64,000 nucleotides of DNA from Psoroptes ovis (Eukaryota > Arthropoda > Arachnida > Sarcoptiformes > Psoroptidae): positions 1,798,001 through 1,862,000 of the forward strand of contig PQWQ01000008.1 in NCBI GenBank assembly GCA_002943765.1, in the 5' to 3' direction. Under the pieces are notes generated by a model that had not been told where the DNA came from, searched no databases, and was given only the letters and a program-made list of their open reading frames with translations. The position numbers and the translations under genes were made by a program. How positions within the stretch are numbered: the first letter of the stretch is position 1; every line of letters begins with the position of its first letter. Below, piece by piece: positions 1 to 13,490 of this stretch.

Positions 1-223
1 ACATACAAATCCACATTCATTCAATGATATTTCTATTTATTTATTTATTGTCATTTATGATGTATTTTTCACTTTTGATTTCGTTGGAATTTTTGATTCT
101 TTTCGTTTCTATTCGTTTTGCCATGTTTCTCACAATCAATGGCCCAAAAATACACACAATTTGACTGCTTTGGAAGCTTTGAAGCTTTGAAATTGTTTGA
201 AAAGTAGCACAAAATCACACAAA

Positions 224-318
224 TATTGGGTTGTCCCATATGTTCTTGCCGTTTTTCATTCAAATTTCGAGCAATTAATCATTTGAAAACCGGCAAGAAC
301 TTATGGGACGACCTAATA
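224..318. mobile_element. Family A mariner-like MITE, CCCATAAGTT subtype
   Basis: Imperfect inverted termini (left TTGGGTTGTCCCATATGTT, right AACTTATGGGACGACCTAA) with TA at both outer ends. The arms pair into a hairpin with a short loop. TA target duplication and the TTAGGTTGTCC-type terminus are as known for mariner elements. No coding capacity. Confidence 0.85.
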
Positions 319-1055
319 GCGCCACAAATTCGCTGGAAAAACATCACCGAATGACAGAAAAAAATTGAAACATAATAATAATAAACACGATTCATCATTG
401 TCAAAATTTTGTTTGAAATTTTAAAAATTTTCAAGTTTCATTCATTGATTCAATGAATGATTGAATGAATCAAAACACACCAACAAATTAATTGAAATTT
501 TTCAGTTGTTTTCACTCATTTTCAAAGCTATTTTCAGCTATTTTCAGTGGGAAAATTCATTGGAATTCATTGGAAAAATCAAAACAAATCAAATGAAATT
601 AAAAATTTTGAAAATTTTTCAATTTAAAATTGATTAAATTGCTTTCATTTTCTTTGAATTTTCATTCAAAATTCCATTGAATTTTGAATCAAATGAATTG
701 AAAGTTTCATTTGAATTAATTTTTCTCAAAAACAAATCGAACGTTCTTCCGCCATTTCGAATGTTTTTGTCTTTGTTTTTTATGCTTCTGCAGCCATTTC
801 GACCTAAATGGTTCGGAAAATTGATTAATTGAGTGAAAATAGTTACCAAAACCTTTGAAATTTTCAAATTTTGAAAATTTTAAAAATTTAAATTGAAATT
901 TCATTATTTTCACCAATCAATAACCGTAAACAATGTATGGAAATTGTAACAATCGAATGGTGGATTCGATTGTTGCATTGGACAATCGTTCTAAAAGTTT
1001 TATTGAGCTCTGAACAAAACGACATTCACCAAAAACGGCTCAAAGCCAAAATGTA

Positions 1056-1142
1056 TATTAGGTTGTCCGAAAAATTCTTGCCGATTTTTTTCATTATTTT
1101 CTACGATATAATCGGCCAGAACTTTCCGGACAACACCTAATA
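1056..1142. mobile_element. Family A mariner-like MITE, CCGAAAA subtype
   Basis: Left end TTAGGTTGTCCGAAAAATTC and right end ACTTTCCGGACAACACCTAA are inverted copies bounded by TA dinucleotides. The core is about 30 bp (includes TTTTCTACGATATAATCGGC). The right arm has an extra AC before CCTAA. Confidence 0.85.
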
Positions 1143-1333
1143 TTGGACTCTGTTCAGGGTGTGACCATGACGGCGATGATTCAGCTGAAATTGAATTGAA
1201 TTGAAAATTTTTGAATTCAATTCGAAATTTTAAAGAAAACATCTGAAGATTTGAAAATCGAAATTCAATTCAATTCAATTGTTTTGTTTCGATTCATTGA
1301 ATTCATTTGATTGTATTGAATTGTATTTGATAA

Positions 1334-1419
1334 TATTGGGGTTGTCCGAAAAGTTTTTACCAATTTTTACATGTTTTTCAATCGGTAAATCGGCCGAAAC
1401 TTTTCGGACAACCCAATTA
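1334..1419. mobile_element. Family A mariner-like MITE, CCGAAAA subtype
   Basis: Inverted arms GTTGTCCGAAAAGTTTTTAC and AAACTTTTCGGACAACCC, with TA on the left and TTA on the right. The central CATGTTTTTCAATCGGTAAA resembles the core of the element at 9212-9296. Confidence 0.85.
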
Positions 1420-3213
1420 TTATTAATACAATCAATCAATAAATGTCATCATCTGTGTTTGTATTGGTTCGTTTGTTTTGTTTGCTTGTTATTTTGCTTC
1501 AAGTAAAATATTGAAAATCAATTTTTTTCAGCTTTTCTTCTTCTTTTAAGCTAAATTTTGCCAATTGAATCAATTTTTTTTTTTTTTTTGAATTCGAATT
1601 TTAATTCAATTTTGCCAATTCGGCCAAATTTTGGCCGAAAAACTTTAAAATTTCAAAAATTTTTCTAAAAATTTGAAATTTTCAATTTTCCCGCCGAAAT
1701 TATCTTGATTTTGGAGCCATTTTCATTCGATTTCGATTTCCTAAATTAGTGGAAATGAAACAAAATTTGATTAAATTGAATCATTAAAACTGGAGATTCG
1801 GGAACTTGGCCCAAGATTTACCGAAGATTTCGCTGAATTCGATTTTCGAATTCGAACGCCGAATTCGAATTCGAATGCCGAACGCCGAACGCCGAATTCG
1901 AAAATCGAATCTTTTTGGTCTGAAACTGGTGACCATTCTGACGGGCTTCTGCCAGGTCTTCGGGGGCTTCAGGGTTCCATCGATGTCCGATTTTCAGGAT
2001 TTCAAGGTCGTTCAAGGAGATCCTATAATCCCTTTCATTACCAGAATTTTTTTTTTTTTTTTTGATTCATTGAATTTCGTCATTAAATTAATAACGAATA
2101 AATGATTATGATGATGACAAATGACATTTTGCATGTCAATTGCAACATATATGAACACAGATAACCATTGATAGATGATAATAATAATAATGATGATGAC
2201 ATCTTAATAATAAAAAATCAAATCATAAATCAAGGATCGTTTGATTCTGATATGAATTGAATTCAATGAATCGAATTCAATTCACTGGATCCTTCAATGA
2301 ATCCTTCAATGAATTATCATTGAATTGCATGGATTCAATGGATTCTTGTATTCAATTCAATTCAATGATGAATGAATGAATGATGACAATAAAGTAAATG
2401 ATGATAATGATAATGATGTTTATGATGTCTTTTATATGATTTCTGGAATGATTTCTTGTCTTTTCTTATCGTAGAAATTCTTATGATATTTGTCTATGGA
2501 TGGACAGCAATAAACAAACAACAATAAAAACTCATAAATCATCAAAATTTTTCAAAGATTTGAATCAATCTTTCAATGATTATTATTATTGAATTCGAGA
2601 ATTCGATGGTCATAAATATTCTTCATCGAATAAATCATCGAACGATGAAATCATTAAATATCTTTGAATGATTCTTGAATCTTGGTTGAAATCATGAATT
2701 GTAATCTTCAATAATCAAAACATCTTAAGGGTTCTTAGGACCCTTAAGATCGAAGGACGTGTAAGAGTCTTGTGTGGACTCTGACGACGATGATTCGTGA
2801 TGATGACTCTGATGATTAGAGATGATGAGGTCATGGGCCTTGTGTAATTTGTAATCAGTAAGGGGGAGCCGAAAATCTTCCAACCAAGAAATTGATCTAG
2901 GATCCCTGGGAAACGATTTAATTCAACGAAGAGAAAGCGAAAATTAATGAAATTCCAGAATTGAGCCCCGAACTCGTATCATTTTGGATTTAATTTATTT
3001 GAATGAAACAAAATTACTTTTTCAAGTGACTTCATCAATTGACTTAGCCTGATTCACCAGTCCCAATATGTGTTATTTGACGCATGAAATTCTTGTTTTT
3101 GGAAATTCTTCAAATCCATCCATATATTCTGTATGATTCATTCATTATATGCTTGATGATTAGATGAAAATCGTTGATGTAATCTTCTGGAAATAAACGA
3201 AACAAAATGAATT

Positions 3214-3295
3214 TATTAGATTGTCCCATAAGTTCTTGCCGTTTTGTGAAAGAAAATATATTAAAAAACGGCAAGAACTTATGGGTCAACCTAAT
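3214..3295. mobile_element. Family A mariner-like MITE, CCCATAAGTT subtype
   Basis: Arms TTGTCCCATAAGTTCTTGCC and GGCAAGAACTTATGGGTCAA form a near-perfect hairpin around a loop of roughly 20-25 bp. The right terminus carries a GTCAACC variant of GACAACC. Confidence 0.88.
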
Positions 3296-5965
3296 GTAAT
3301 GATGAAATGTAATGAGTAAATTTAGTGGAATTTTTCGAAGAGAAGAAGAAATCCAATTTTCAAAGTGATAGGGCCCGAATTGGGCCCCGGTTTCGGGGCC
3401 CCTAGATGAAAAGTAATTAAATATTGCACAGAAAGTAAATAATGATAATAATAATAATTACCAAGATTTATCTTGGGCCTTAGAATGTATTATATGAGGT
3501 CTTATACGTCTTATTAGGCCTTATAAGGATCCATGATAATAACAAATAAATAATGGTTCTCATATGGTTCTTTTAAATCAAACTATTATTGAATCAAAAT
3601 ATTATTGATGATAATCATAATTAATAATCGTAATTAATGGTGGATAGATTTGTTTTTGATTAATATTTTTTTTTTTTTTTTTTTGATTAATCTTCAATTG
3701 AATCGAATTGAATTTGAATTCGAATTCAATATTTGTATCCATGTTAAAAAATATATTTATTCCATAAATCTAATAATAATTTCAATATATGTATCCATTT
3801 GTATTTGGATTTTTTTTTTTGCACCAAATCAAATTAAACCATATGATTATTATTATTATTATTATTATTATTGAAAATTAAAGATTTGAATTGATGAATT
3901 GAATAGACAATGTATCTTTGATGATAACAATCGAAATAATATCGGGGAAATATTAAATTCAGTTATGAATGAATTGAATTGAATTGAGTTGGATTGAATT
4001 GAATTGAATTGGATTGTGGAACGATATCCACGGTAACTTGTCTGGTTGTCTCGCTCGTTTCACAACCCATAATCACCCCCGCCACCGCCACCACCACCAT
4101 CAATGGATGGCAAGGGCACATATTGCTTCTCTGCTGTGCTAATTGTAATTGTACCGAGAATCACAATTTCATTGGATTCAATGAATTACATTTCATTCAT
4201 CTGATGAATTACGATTTCATTTGAAATTAAATATCTTTGATTGAGGATATCTTCATCTGAGATGGACAATTCTTCAGGACACAATGTAAATACCGTACAG
4301 TATTCTTTGTTCCTTGAATTCTTCATTATCTCTGAGACATTGTTCTTGCTTTTGGTCTCGGATTATCATTTGGAACATAAGAATATCAGGTTTTATATTT
4401 CCCAATATTTTCGATTTAATATAAACAATTTTTTCCGAAACAAAATCAAATGAAATTCGATACGATATTCAAGTTCAAATCAAACATATTGAACCAATAA
4501 TTCGATTGTTGGGCCATTTCTTATCTTATCTTGGCTTGTTATTTGATTGTTCTTATTCTTGTTTCGTATAATATCATCATTTATTCATCAATATCATCAT
4601 CTCCATTATTGCTTACTGATGTTGCTGTTTGGCTGTTGTAAATTTGAAACCTTCGAAGTGGATTCGGGTCCCGAATTTTCGAGGTCCAAATTCTTAGAGC
4701 CCGGAGTTACGGGTCCGGAATGTAAAATGTAAACAAAAACAAACAAAACAGAAAAAATGGCGACTATTTTAACGATTAGAATGAATTTTTTTTTGTTAGA
4801 TGATGACTTTTTGAACAATTCAAGTATAAATAGCCGCTTGTTTTTGTTTTTGTTTGTTTGTCTGTTTGTTTACTTTGAGTTGTTCCTTGTTTTTTGTTTA
4901 TGAATTTATTTCCCGAAAATAAAAGTTTTTCAGTGGACGATGATGATCAAAATGATCAATCGATTGGAATCCAATCAATGAATTTATGATTACATCGATT
5001 GTAAATAAACAAACGAAGTAAATAAATAAATAAACGAAGCAATTTCAGAGTAGAAATAGCCGCGATAATAAACAATGATCAAAGATTAAATAACCAAGAA
5101 AAAATATTGAAAAGTTTATCATCATCATTTAAATAAACAGTTCCGATACATGTGAATTGTTGCTGCTGATGGTACATGTTGGCCAATGATGATGGCCGTA
5201 AATTTGATAAATTTAATTATGTTGAAGAGTTTTTCGGGCGAACATCGAAGATGATGACCAAAGAAAATGAAAAAACTTTGATCATCTTTGCTTATTGATC
5301 ATTTATTGCCCATTGTTGATGATGATGATCGTGTTGTTGGTGGTCGTCAATAAATGTATGATTAATCAATGGTAATCAATGGTAATGACGTAATGATTCG
5401 GTCCACGAATAATTTAATCATTTGGCTTACGAACGATCTAAATTTGAATGATTCGATACATGAATTTCATGTGTTTTCTGGTCTTGTCTTCTTTGATTTT
5501 TCATGATTATCAATGGTCATTATCGATTGGAATTGATGAGATTGTCTCCAATGACTCAATTATGATTTGAATTAATGAAGTTTAATGAGATTGAAATTGT
5601 CTCTTCTTGACTTCAAATGAAATTGTCTTCAAAATGAATGAAGTTCAATGAATGATTCAAAATTCAATGTTAATCATATTAAATAAATGAATGGAAATTC
5701 ATCAAATTCAATGCATTTCGATACATACATACAATTCATTGATTGATTAACTTGTTTCAAAAAAGTATCCGAACACGACCAAATTATATATTTTCGAATA
5801 TATAATAATAATGGAATAAAATGAAGATTTAATGAAATGAAATGAAGTAAAAAAATTTGAAAATATAAAGACAAACGTGATGAACGTGATTTGAAATAAT
5901 AATCAATCAATCAATATATACACCACCAATGTTTATATTGAATACCATCAATGTATGTATGTATG

Positions 5966-6050
5966 TATTAGGTTGTCCGAAAAGTTTTTTGGCCGATTTA
6001 CTAATTGAAAAACATTTGAAAATCGGCCAAAAAACTTTACGGACAACCAA
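5966..6050. mobile_element. Family A mariner-like MITE, CCGAAAA subtype
   Basis: Inserted in a TATG microsatellite. Left arm AGGTTGTCCGAAAAGTTTTT, right arm AAAAACTTTACGGACAACC. The right outer TAA has decayed, so only the left TA is clear. Confidence 0.82.
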
Positions 6051-6842
6051 AGGTATAGCCTTGGCCATGTTTCATATACATGGAATATTGGTTGAAATAT
6101 TCTTTTTGGCCAAAAAGAATTCTGCCAAAAATAATGAATATTCTTCAATACCGATTCAATATTGATTCAGCCATATGGGTTTATTTTAATGTGTCATGTG
6201 TGCTGAGTGTTTTTATCAATATCTATCTATCTATCTATCTACGATCTATCAATATGTTTCTATGTTTATCTCTTGCCATGTATGTATTATTTTGGCGTAT
6301 AAATATTTTGTTTTTTAGGGTTTTGGTTTATCATTATTGTTTGATACACTCATAAAACAATACACACACCTCAAAACCCGATAATAGCTGTCAATGATAA
6401 CTTGAAGTATTTTGATATTCATTTTGAATGAGTATTCTCTGATTCACTTCAATGTTTCACTTCAATATTTGATATTAAATTTATCAAATAATCAATCGAT
6501 CAATCAATCCAAACCAATCCAAACAGCAACGATTTGACTTTGAAATTTATTCGATAAATCCTTGATGAAAAAAATATTGAAAACTCTCTGCATTATCTGT
6601 ACACGAGTATCAAAGTTTCTATGGGGTTTTTTTAAGGGTTATTTCGGTGTTATTCATTCGATAATTCATATTCATTATTCTTGATGAATTATGATATTGA
6701 ATTGAATTTACATTATTCAATATTTGCATATTTGCATTCAATATTTCACTCGATATGATTTGAATCAATTCAATGTAAATGTCTAATATTTACATCGAGC
6801 CACAATTCGATTGTTGTTGTTGTTACTGGTTGGCGTTTGGTG

Positions 6843-6870
6843 TTGATGTTCATGAATTCATGAACATCAA
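6843..6870. repeat. Perfect 28-bp palindrome
   Basis: The 14-base arm TTGATGTTCATGAA is followed directly by its exact reverse complement TTCATGAACATCAA, with no spacer and no mismatch. It lies in otherwise unremarkable spacer DNA and is unrelated to the family A elements. Confidence 0.9.
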
Positions 6871-8971
6871 AGCCTGTATATTCAAGTGTAAAAATGCGAA
6901 TCAATCGATCAATCTATTTACGTATTAATGCACACGCATACATCACATTGAAATACTCAAATGAATTGAATATTGAGTGTTGAATTGAGTTGTATTGAAT
7001 TGAATCAGATTGAAATGAATTCAATAAATGTGTATGCGAGAGCATTTTATTGATGCATTTCAATGATGTATTTAATGGTCATTTGTGGTTTATGGGATTT
7101 CGTGATTCAATATTCATTATCGATATATCGATATGTATGCGTGTGTGTGTGTGTTGATAATGGATGAATGAATGGTGGTGATAATGATATTGATGATATC
7201 ATATTAAATCGTTCGTTTTTCTGTGAATTGAATTTGGTGTAATCGTATCGAAACGATCAAATCTCACCAAATCACCAAATAACCAATCATTAATTGCTCA
7301 ACAAATACTCGATTATCAATGAATGAATCAATTCCAATACTGAATTACTGAATCATTGAATTGGTATTTCTTGGAAATTGAATATCATTAACCATTCAAT
7401 ATTCATTGAATTGATATTCATTGATTCAATATTCATTCAATTCATGGTTATTTTCAGATTGAATCAATGAATGTTTATCGATGAATATCGTTCGATCAAA
7501 TACCCAGCAATAATAATCATTGGTGATAATTATACATTATAATTTTACGAAAGAATCTTCGATATCGAAAATTGAATGATTTCCCATGATGATTCAATGA
7601 TGTGGCTAAGCAATAAATGATCATTATTACCATTTTTGTTAATGACCAAAGCTTTAAATATAGAAAAAAACCAAAGAAAATGCACTTGGACCAAGGCTAT
7701 AGATCTGATGGTAGAATTCTGATGGTCCCATCGATGATTTCGAATGTATCATTCGTTGCTGTTGAATATTAATCAATTATCATCGTCCATTTTTCAAGCT
7801 TGCACCAAGTCCACGAACGAAGAATCAAATTCTTGGGTTTCATTTGTCTTGAGATTGATATGGCTTGTATTGAAATAGTGTATGTGGTAATCGATCTTCA
7901 ATATCGATATGTATTGAAACCAATATGTACCAAAACCTAAACCAAAACCAATGATTATTATTATCATCATTTGGAATTGATTCTCTTGGGTATTTTGATT
8001 GGTTGTGTGTGAATGTTTCAATTCAATTCAATTCAATTCAATCAAAGAAAATGAAAATTGAAATAACGATGATGATGATCATGAAATTCTCGGGAAATTA
8101 CCACGAAACGATATCATCTTGGCCAGAGAAATTTTCCGAAATTTTCACGAAGAGAAATTTCCACGGGATTCGGCCGCAGGGCCTGCAAGGTTCGCAAGGT
8201 CCACAGCATTCGTAAGAGGTATCGACCCTAGGAACAGTACGGTTGTGGGCGTCTTGGCTGGTGCGTATTTGGCTTGTGGTCGGTTGGTCGATGCGGCTGG
8301 CTGCTTAGTGCGGTTGATGTGGCTGGTTGGCTGGCTGCTTGGTGGTCTTGCCATTGGCTTGGTTTGATTCTTTGGTTTCTTGGTTTTGGGGTTCGTTCGT
8401 ATTTATTTATTTATTCATTTATTCCCCAAAGACACATTTATTTTCTCATTGAATAAATGAAATGAACGAATAAATAAATGAATGGAATGAAATGTGTAAA
8501 TGAATAAATGGAATGTGTAAATAAATAAATAAATTTACACATTTATTTATTTCTTATTGTTTTTATTATTCAATATTCACTATTCAATTCAAATTATTAT
8601 TATTATTATTATTATTATCATTTGTGAATTGTTGTAATGTAATGTAATGTGTTGCAATGAATTCATTCATTTAAAGAATATTATTATTATTATTGTTATT
8701 TTAATATTATTTGATTCTTAATAGAATTTCGTAAAGAATTTGAAGCAATTCGAAGGAATTCTCGTTATTATTATTGCGTTATAATAAATAGAAACATTGT
8801 TTCAATATTTTCAGTATTTTCATATATTCAAAATTTCTTTTGATTATTTCTTTGTTTAATGTTTGGGTTATTCATTTGAAATTTATTCGTAAATTCATTT
8901 TGTTCAATATATGCAAGAATTTCTCGTACAAAATATCAATTCAAAACTTCTTATATTCTTCTTATTTCTAT

Positions 8972-9058
8972 TATAGGTTGTCCGAAAAGTTTATTCCGCT
9001 TAATCACACTAGAGTTGCTGGAGAAAATCGGCCATAACTTTTCGGACAACACCTAATA
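8972..9058. mobile_element. Family A mariner-like MITE, CGGCTTAATC-core subtype
   Basis: Left end TATAGGTTGTCCGAAAAGTT, right end AACTTTTCGGACAACACCTA. The core has the CGCTTAATCACAC..AGAGTTGC segment shared with the copies at 20271, 26660, 44324 and 51712, so these form one subtype. Confidence 0.86.
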
Positions 9059-9211
9059 TTTCGATTCATTCATTGAATCAAAGAGTTTCTCCTCTTGTTA
9101 TTTCAAGATGTTGTCAAATTCGATTCAAATCATTTTGAAATTTGAAAAATTCAAAAATTTTCAAAAATTCAAAAGCTCAAAATTCAATCGTTTTCAGTGC
9201 TCCAAAGTTTT

Positions 9212-9296
9212 TATTGGGCTGTCCGAAAAGTTTTTTGCCGATTTTCACATGTTTTTCAATAAGTAAATCGGCAAAAACTTTCAGGACAACCTAATA
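9212..9296. mobile_element. Family A mariner-like MITE, CCGAAAA subtype
   Basis: Arms GGGCTGTCCGAAAAGTTTTT and AAACTTTCAGGACAACCTAA with TA at both edges. The right arm has a CAGG for CGG change. Confidence 0.85.
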
Positions 9297-9362
9297 ATTT
9301 AATTCAGTTCATTACAATTATTATAAGGGCCCAAAATATATGCACTTGAATATGAATACAAT

Positions 9363-9449
9363 TATTAGGTTGTCCGGAAAGTTCTGGCCAATTTTCATGC
9401 TGCAACTCTATTGTGTTTAAGCCGAATGAACTTTTCGGACAGCCTAATA
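9363..9449. mobile_element. Family A mariner-like MITE, CGGCTTAATC-core subtype, inverted orientation
   Basis: Arms TTAGGTTGTCCGGAAAGTTC and GAACTTTTCGGACAGCCTAA with TA edges. The core (GCAACTCTATTGTGTTTAAG) is the reverse complement of the core at 8972-9058, so this copy is inserted in the opposite orientation. It lies only 66 bp from the preceding element. Confidence 0.86.
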
Positions 9450-9854
9450 CTTTGAATAATGATGAAATACATTGTTTTAGGGTTTTGATTGAAAGACTTG
9501 TACTCAATAATAATAATAATTTGCCACCATCATTCACCCCATATGAGATTCAATTTTGATTTTTCGCAAATTTAGACCCATGTATACCATGAATCCTCGC
9601 GTGTGTACCGAATATTCTCGGGGCCAAAGATTCTCGAGGCCCAAATCATTCATTTATTCATGGTAAATTTAATTCAAAAGTTTTCTTGGATTTCTTCAAT
9701 TTTTGATTTCTTCGGATTTGATTCCTCTATTTTTGGTGTACATTTCGTACATTGATTTGCCGATCGCAAAACTTTTCAAGTTGTTTCACAGATGTATTTA
9801 AACATTTAAATTTTCCAGAGATTTCTACGGGCATATACCAATGATATTTGCATG

Positions 9855-9938
9855 TATTAGGTTGTCCCATAAGTTCTTACCGTTTTTCGAATGAAAAAAA
9901 AATTTAAAAAACGGCAATAACTTATGGGACAACCCAAT
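9855..9938. mobile_element. Family A mariner-like MITE, CCCATAAGTT subtype, in a 96-bp partial duplication
   Basis: Arms AGGTTGTCCCATAAGTTCTT and ATAACTTATGGGACAACCC. A 21-base sequence (CCAATGATATTTGCATGTAT plus T) occurs at 9838-9858 and again at 9934-9954, straddling both element edges. This is longer than the TA duplication expected for mariner elements. Confidence 0.85.
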
Positions 9939-11352
9939 GATATTTGCATGTATTTTCAACGCTATTTCAATGCAATGGACAAGTTTCAACGTTTTCAAAT
10001 GGCCCCATGGCCCATTTAGACGATGTCTTCTCGTGATGTCGTTCCATATGTATGCTGTTCAATGTGTACCAGATGACATTGAAAAATCATCATTGAAAAT
10101 GATGATAATCAATATGACAAGTTGATTGTCGTTGTCGTGTATGATGTAATTATTCAACTGATTCATTTGAATGTTGATTCAAATTCAAATCATTCAAAAC
10201 GGATAATTATTGCCGACCAGACGATTATCATCATAATTATATATATCAGATTTGGTGGCCAAAACAATGTCGGGATTTATTCTAATTTTGAATTTATATA
10301 CTTGAATAATCGAGTATAAATAATGATTATGAATGAATGAATGATTGATATAATTGGATCGATGATCATCATCACCCTATTATTATCATTTGGGTCGAAT
10401 TATTTGAATATTCTTCAATTCAATTTGATGACAAATCTTCAAGAAATATTCCTTTTTGAAGGAATTTAAATAAATGCAAAAACTAGTCACGAATGCATTG
10501 TATGAATTAATGGCCCAAGATGATCATTATTCATGAGTTTATGATGATTCAAATCAGTTCATGAAAAATGATAATCAAATCAAATGATAATTTTCAATAA
10601 TTCCAACCATATTCATCAAGTTCATGTGAATTTCGGAATTGATTTTGAAATTTGATTGTTTTAAAATTGAAATTCTTCTTCAATTTTTCTTGGAGAATAA
10701 GAAGAATATTCTTATTTCAATAATTGTTTTTCAAGCATTTTTTTTTTATACATATTTTTCATTGATTATTGTTTTACATATATATTGTACAGCATATTCA
10801 ATTGTATGGTGTATATGGTTTTGGCATAAATTTTCTCTCAATGTATGTTGAGCATTGGCTGTAACATTCATTCAGTATCAGTATCTATGTGTGTGCATAT
10901 TATTAATGTTATTATTTAATGTTGTTTCAATGACAATGAATTTTTTCAAGACAATTCAATAATAACAATAATAATAATTGAATTTCTCAAGAATCTCGTG
11001 TTTGGCAATACATACAAATTGAACATTGAATTTGTCATAGAATTTTACATGGAATTTCTTAAAGAATCTCGTTGAATTTCGTCGAAACATTGGTTGTCTT
11101 GGTGGGGTGTCTGTATGTTTGTTTTCGGTTCAAATTTGGCTCAAAATTGAAATTTTGAAAAATTCAAATTTCAATTTTTGGAAATTTGAATTTTTCAAAA
11201 TTTCAATATTTGAAAATATCAGATACAGAAAAAGTTTTAGGTTCGAAAATTCTTGAATTCAATTTTCGAAAATTGAATTCGAGAAATATTTTCCAAAAAA
11301 GTTTGAAATTCAAACATTTTGAATATTAAACAATGACATTGCAAGGAATATA

Positions 11353-11437
11353 TATTGGGTTGTCCGAAAAGTTTTTGCCAATTTTTAGATTTTTTTTCGA
11401 TTAGTAAATCGGCAAAAACTTTTCGGACAACCTAATA
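11353..11437. mobile_element. Family A mariner-like MITE, CCGAAAA subtype
   Basis: Arms GGGTTGTCCGAAAAGTTTTT and AAAAACTTTTCGGACAACCT are near-perfect inverted copies over about 27 bp, with TA at both sides. One of the least decayed copies. Confidence 0.88.
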
Positions 11438-13490
11438 GATATATTTGCATATCTCTATGTTTGTATGTATTGGCTGGATGTGCATATCTAATTGTGTAAC
11501 ATAAGCAGCAGCAGTCGATACGTTGAACCAAATTTGATGAACTCGAAATTCTTTATGAATCGGTGAACATATGAATGTGTACATGGTTCAATATATGGCC
11601 ATAGGTACGCATCGTAGACCATCTGGATGTTTTTCTTTTTTCATACGAATAAATATAAAATTCACAAATAAACAAATGTCATATGCGTTCGTACTTTGAA
11701 TTTTGTTGTTTAAGTCCATATGTTATATGAGTCAATTGTATGAATTTTGAATATGAATGAGAGGTTGTTGTATGAATATGAAATACGACCATGAATACCT
11801 GAATACATATATTTCAAGGGAAATGGCTTTCGAATTTTCATATTTCCAAAGTTCTTCATACGAAAATATATCTGAATTCGGTCACGTTTCTTGGGTACAA
11901 ATTCCAGGTATGAACCTGAATCAATTTAGCCATCCGATTCCAGCGGCCATATATCACGCTATCATAAATTAATTCGACCCATCATAACGTATATATGCAA
12001 CACGATAATTTAATCAATGTAATATCAATCTTTGAGCATCATCCATTGATTTTTTCCCATTTTGGTCATTTATTTATTGATCATTGATTCGTCATTACGT
12101 CAATAATTATTTCTGGCCAAAATTTTCAATAACGTCATAATAAAGTGTTTATTACTATCGATACCATCATCATTATTATCACCATTAATATTGATGCTAT
12201 CGATGCCGTTCAATTTATGCTGTTCAATGTGAGCATTCTAAGCTTATGCCATTTCCAGAGTAAAAGTCGGCCAAAAGACCCGCATCTCTTGCGGGATCGG
12301 CAGGATCTAAGTGGAAATATAATCATTGAATATCATCGGTGATACCGATCGATTATACCATACGATAAATTATACAATAAATAACATGGAATTTGTATGT
12401 GTGCTTATGTCTGTTTGTGTAAAATGTTTTAAATTATTTAATTTATTTACATTTTCTTCTTCAACATATAAATTTGTTGTTTATTTCGTTGAATTACGAG
12501 CTCGATAGCTCGACATTTAATGAACGACACACCATATAAATATGTTTGCTTGCCTTCGATGTCGTAAAAAAAACCATCGATAATACCACCATCATACAAA
12601 CAAATATCGATAAATGTTTTCATTAAAATTTATGCTGGTGAATCCACCAGGGTCCACCAATGCCGAAAGCTTCTTCAGGTGCGGGCAATTTCTCCGAGGA
12701 ATCCACAAAATCTTCGAGTGTAAAAGTACGGGCATTCAACTAAGTATCACCGTGTAGATACGTCGGTTGCGACCATCGTCTTGATGCTTAGGAAAGACGT
12801 ACCGATACGTCACCGTTGATTTAGGCCAACTTACACCAGCCGAAGTAAATAATCGCTTCGATTCGAAAATTTAATCGTTTTTTTTCCTGCTTTTTTTAAT
12901 GAGATAATTTCTTAAAATGTTTTTGCTTCTCGTCCTTATTCTTCTTAGAGTAATAAGAAATTCTTCTTTCGAATCGCAAAAATTCATTAATTCATTGAAT
13001 TAATATCAAATGATAATGTATCTGTGCCATTTAGAATGTTGATACGGATCAATGAATGCTTAGAATTCTTTCGAATGTTTACATTTTGGCTCAAATTTTT
13101 TTTTTCTGTTTTCGAAGCTGTCAGCTGTTCTATGTCGAAATAGCTCAGATGCCCGTTACTGGCACGAGCCGAGCAAGATGCGTGGCTTAAAAAAGGCCCC
13201 AAGGGTTATCTGTGACTTACGCGAAGATTAAAACGAATGAATGAATGAATCTTCTTCTTCGAGATTCCTTGATAACTTTCTTATTCATGGATTATTCACA
13301 AGATTTTAAGAGGTTTTCAGAGGTCTTAGCAAGCTTTCATTAGGCTTCTCCAAGATTTCCAAGTTTTCAGAGGTTTTTTCAAGGTTTTTCCTTAAGTTTC
13401 AATGTTGTATCAGGTTTCTCCAAGGTTTAAGAGGCTTCAAAGGCTGTTCGAGGATCACGGGCCTGGCGATTAAACGCCACATTCGACTTT

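Larger units (their letters stand above)
1..13490. other. Gene-poor AT-rich spacer with mariner-like miniature elements
   Basis: No open frame over about 100 codons and none that resembles a known protein. The stretch is made of AT-rich low-complexity DNA (GAATTC-type palindromes, ATT/ATG/TTG runs, a short GT run near 7140-7154, homopolymer T runs) and ten family A inverted-repeat elements listed separately. A slightly more GC-rich tract lies at about 8080-8400. Regulatory DNA or an unrecognised non-coding RNA cannot be excluded. Confidence 0.6.

Noticed and set aside
3650..6355. Several open frames of 60-90 codons in the first spacer
   Set aside because: They are low in complexity or run through MITE arms, have no similarity to known proteins and no coding-like composition.
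1058..9300. Repeated TTAGG at element ends as possible telomeric repeats
   Set aside because: TTAGG occurs once per element end as part of TTAGGTTGTCC, never in tandem.
224..11437. Regularly recurring short repeats as a possible CRISPR-like array
   Set aside because: Spacing is irregular, copies are inverted repeats with TA edges, and the organism is clearly eukaryotic.
13110..13200. Sequence ATAGCTCAGATGCCCGTTACTGG resembling a tRNA A box
   Set aside because: No matching acceptor stem, no GGTTCGANTCC B box and no T-loop could be placed.
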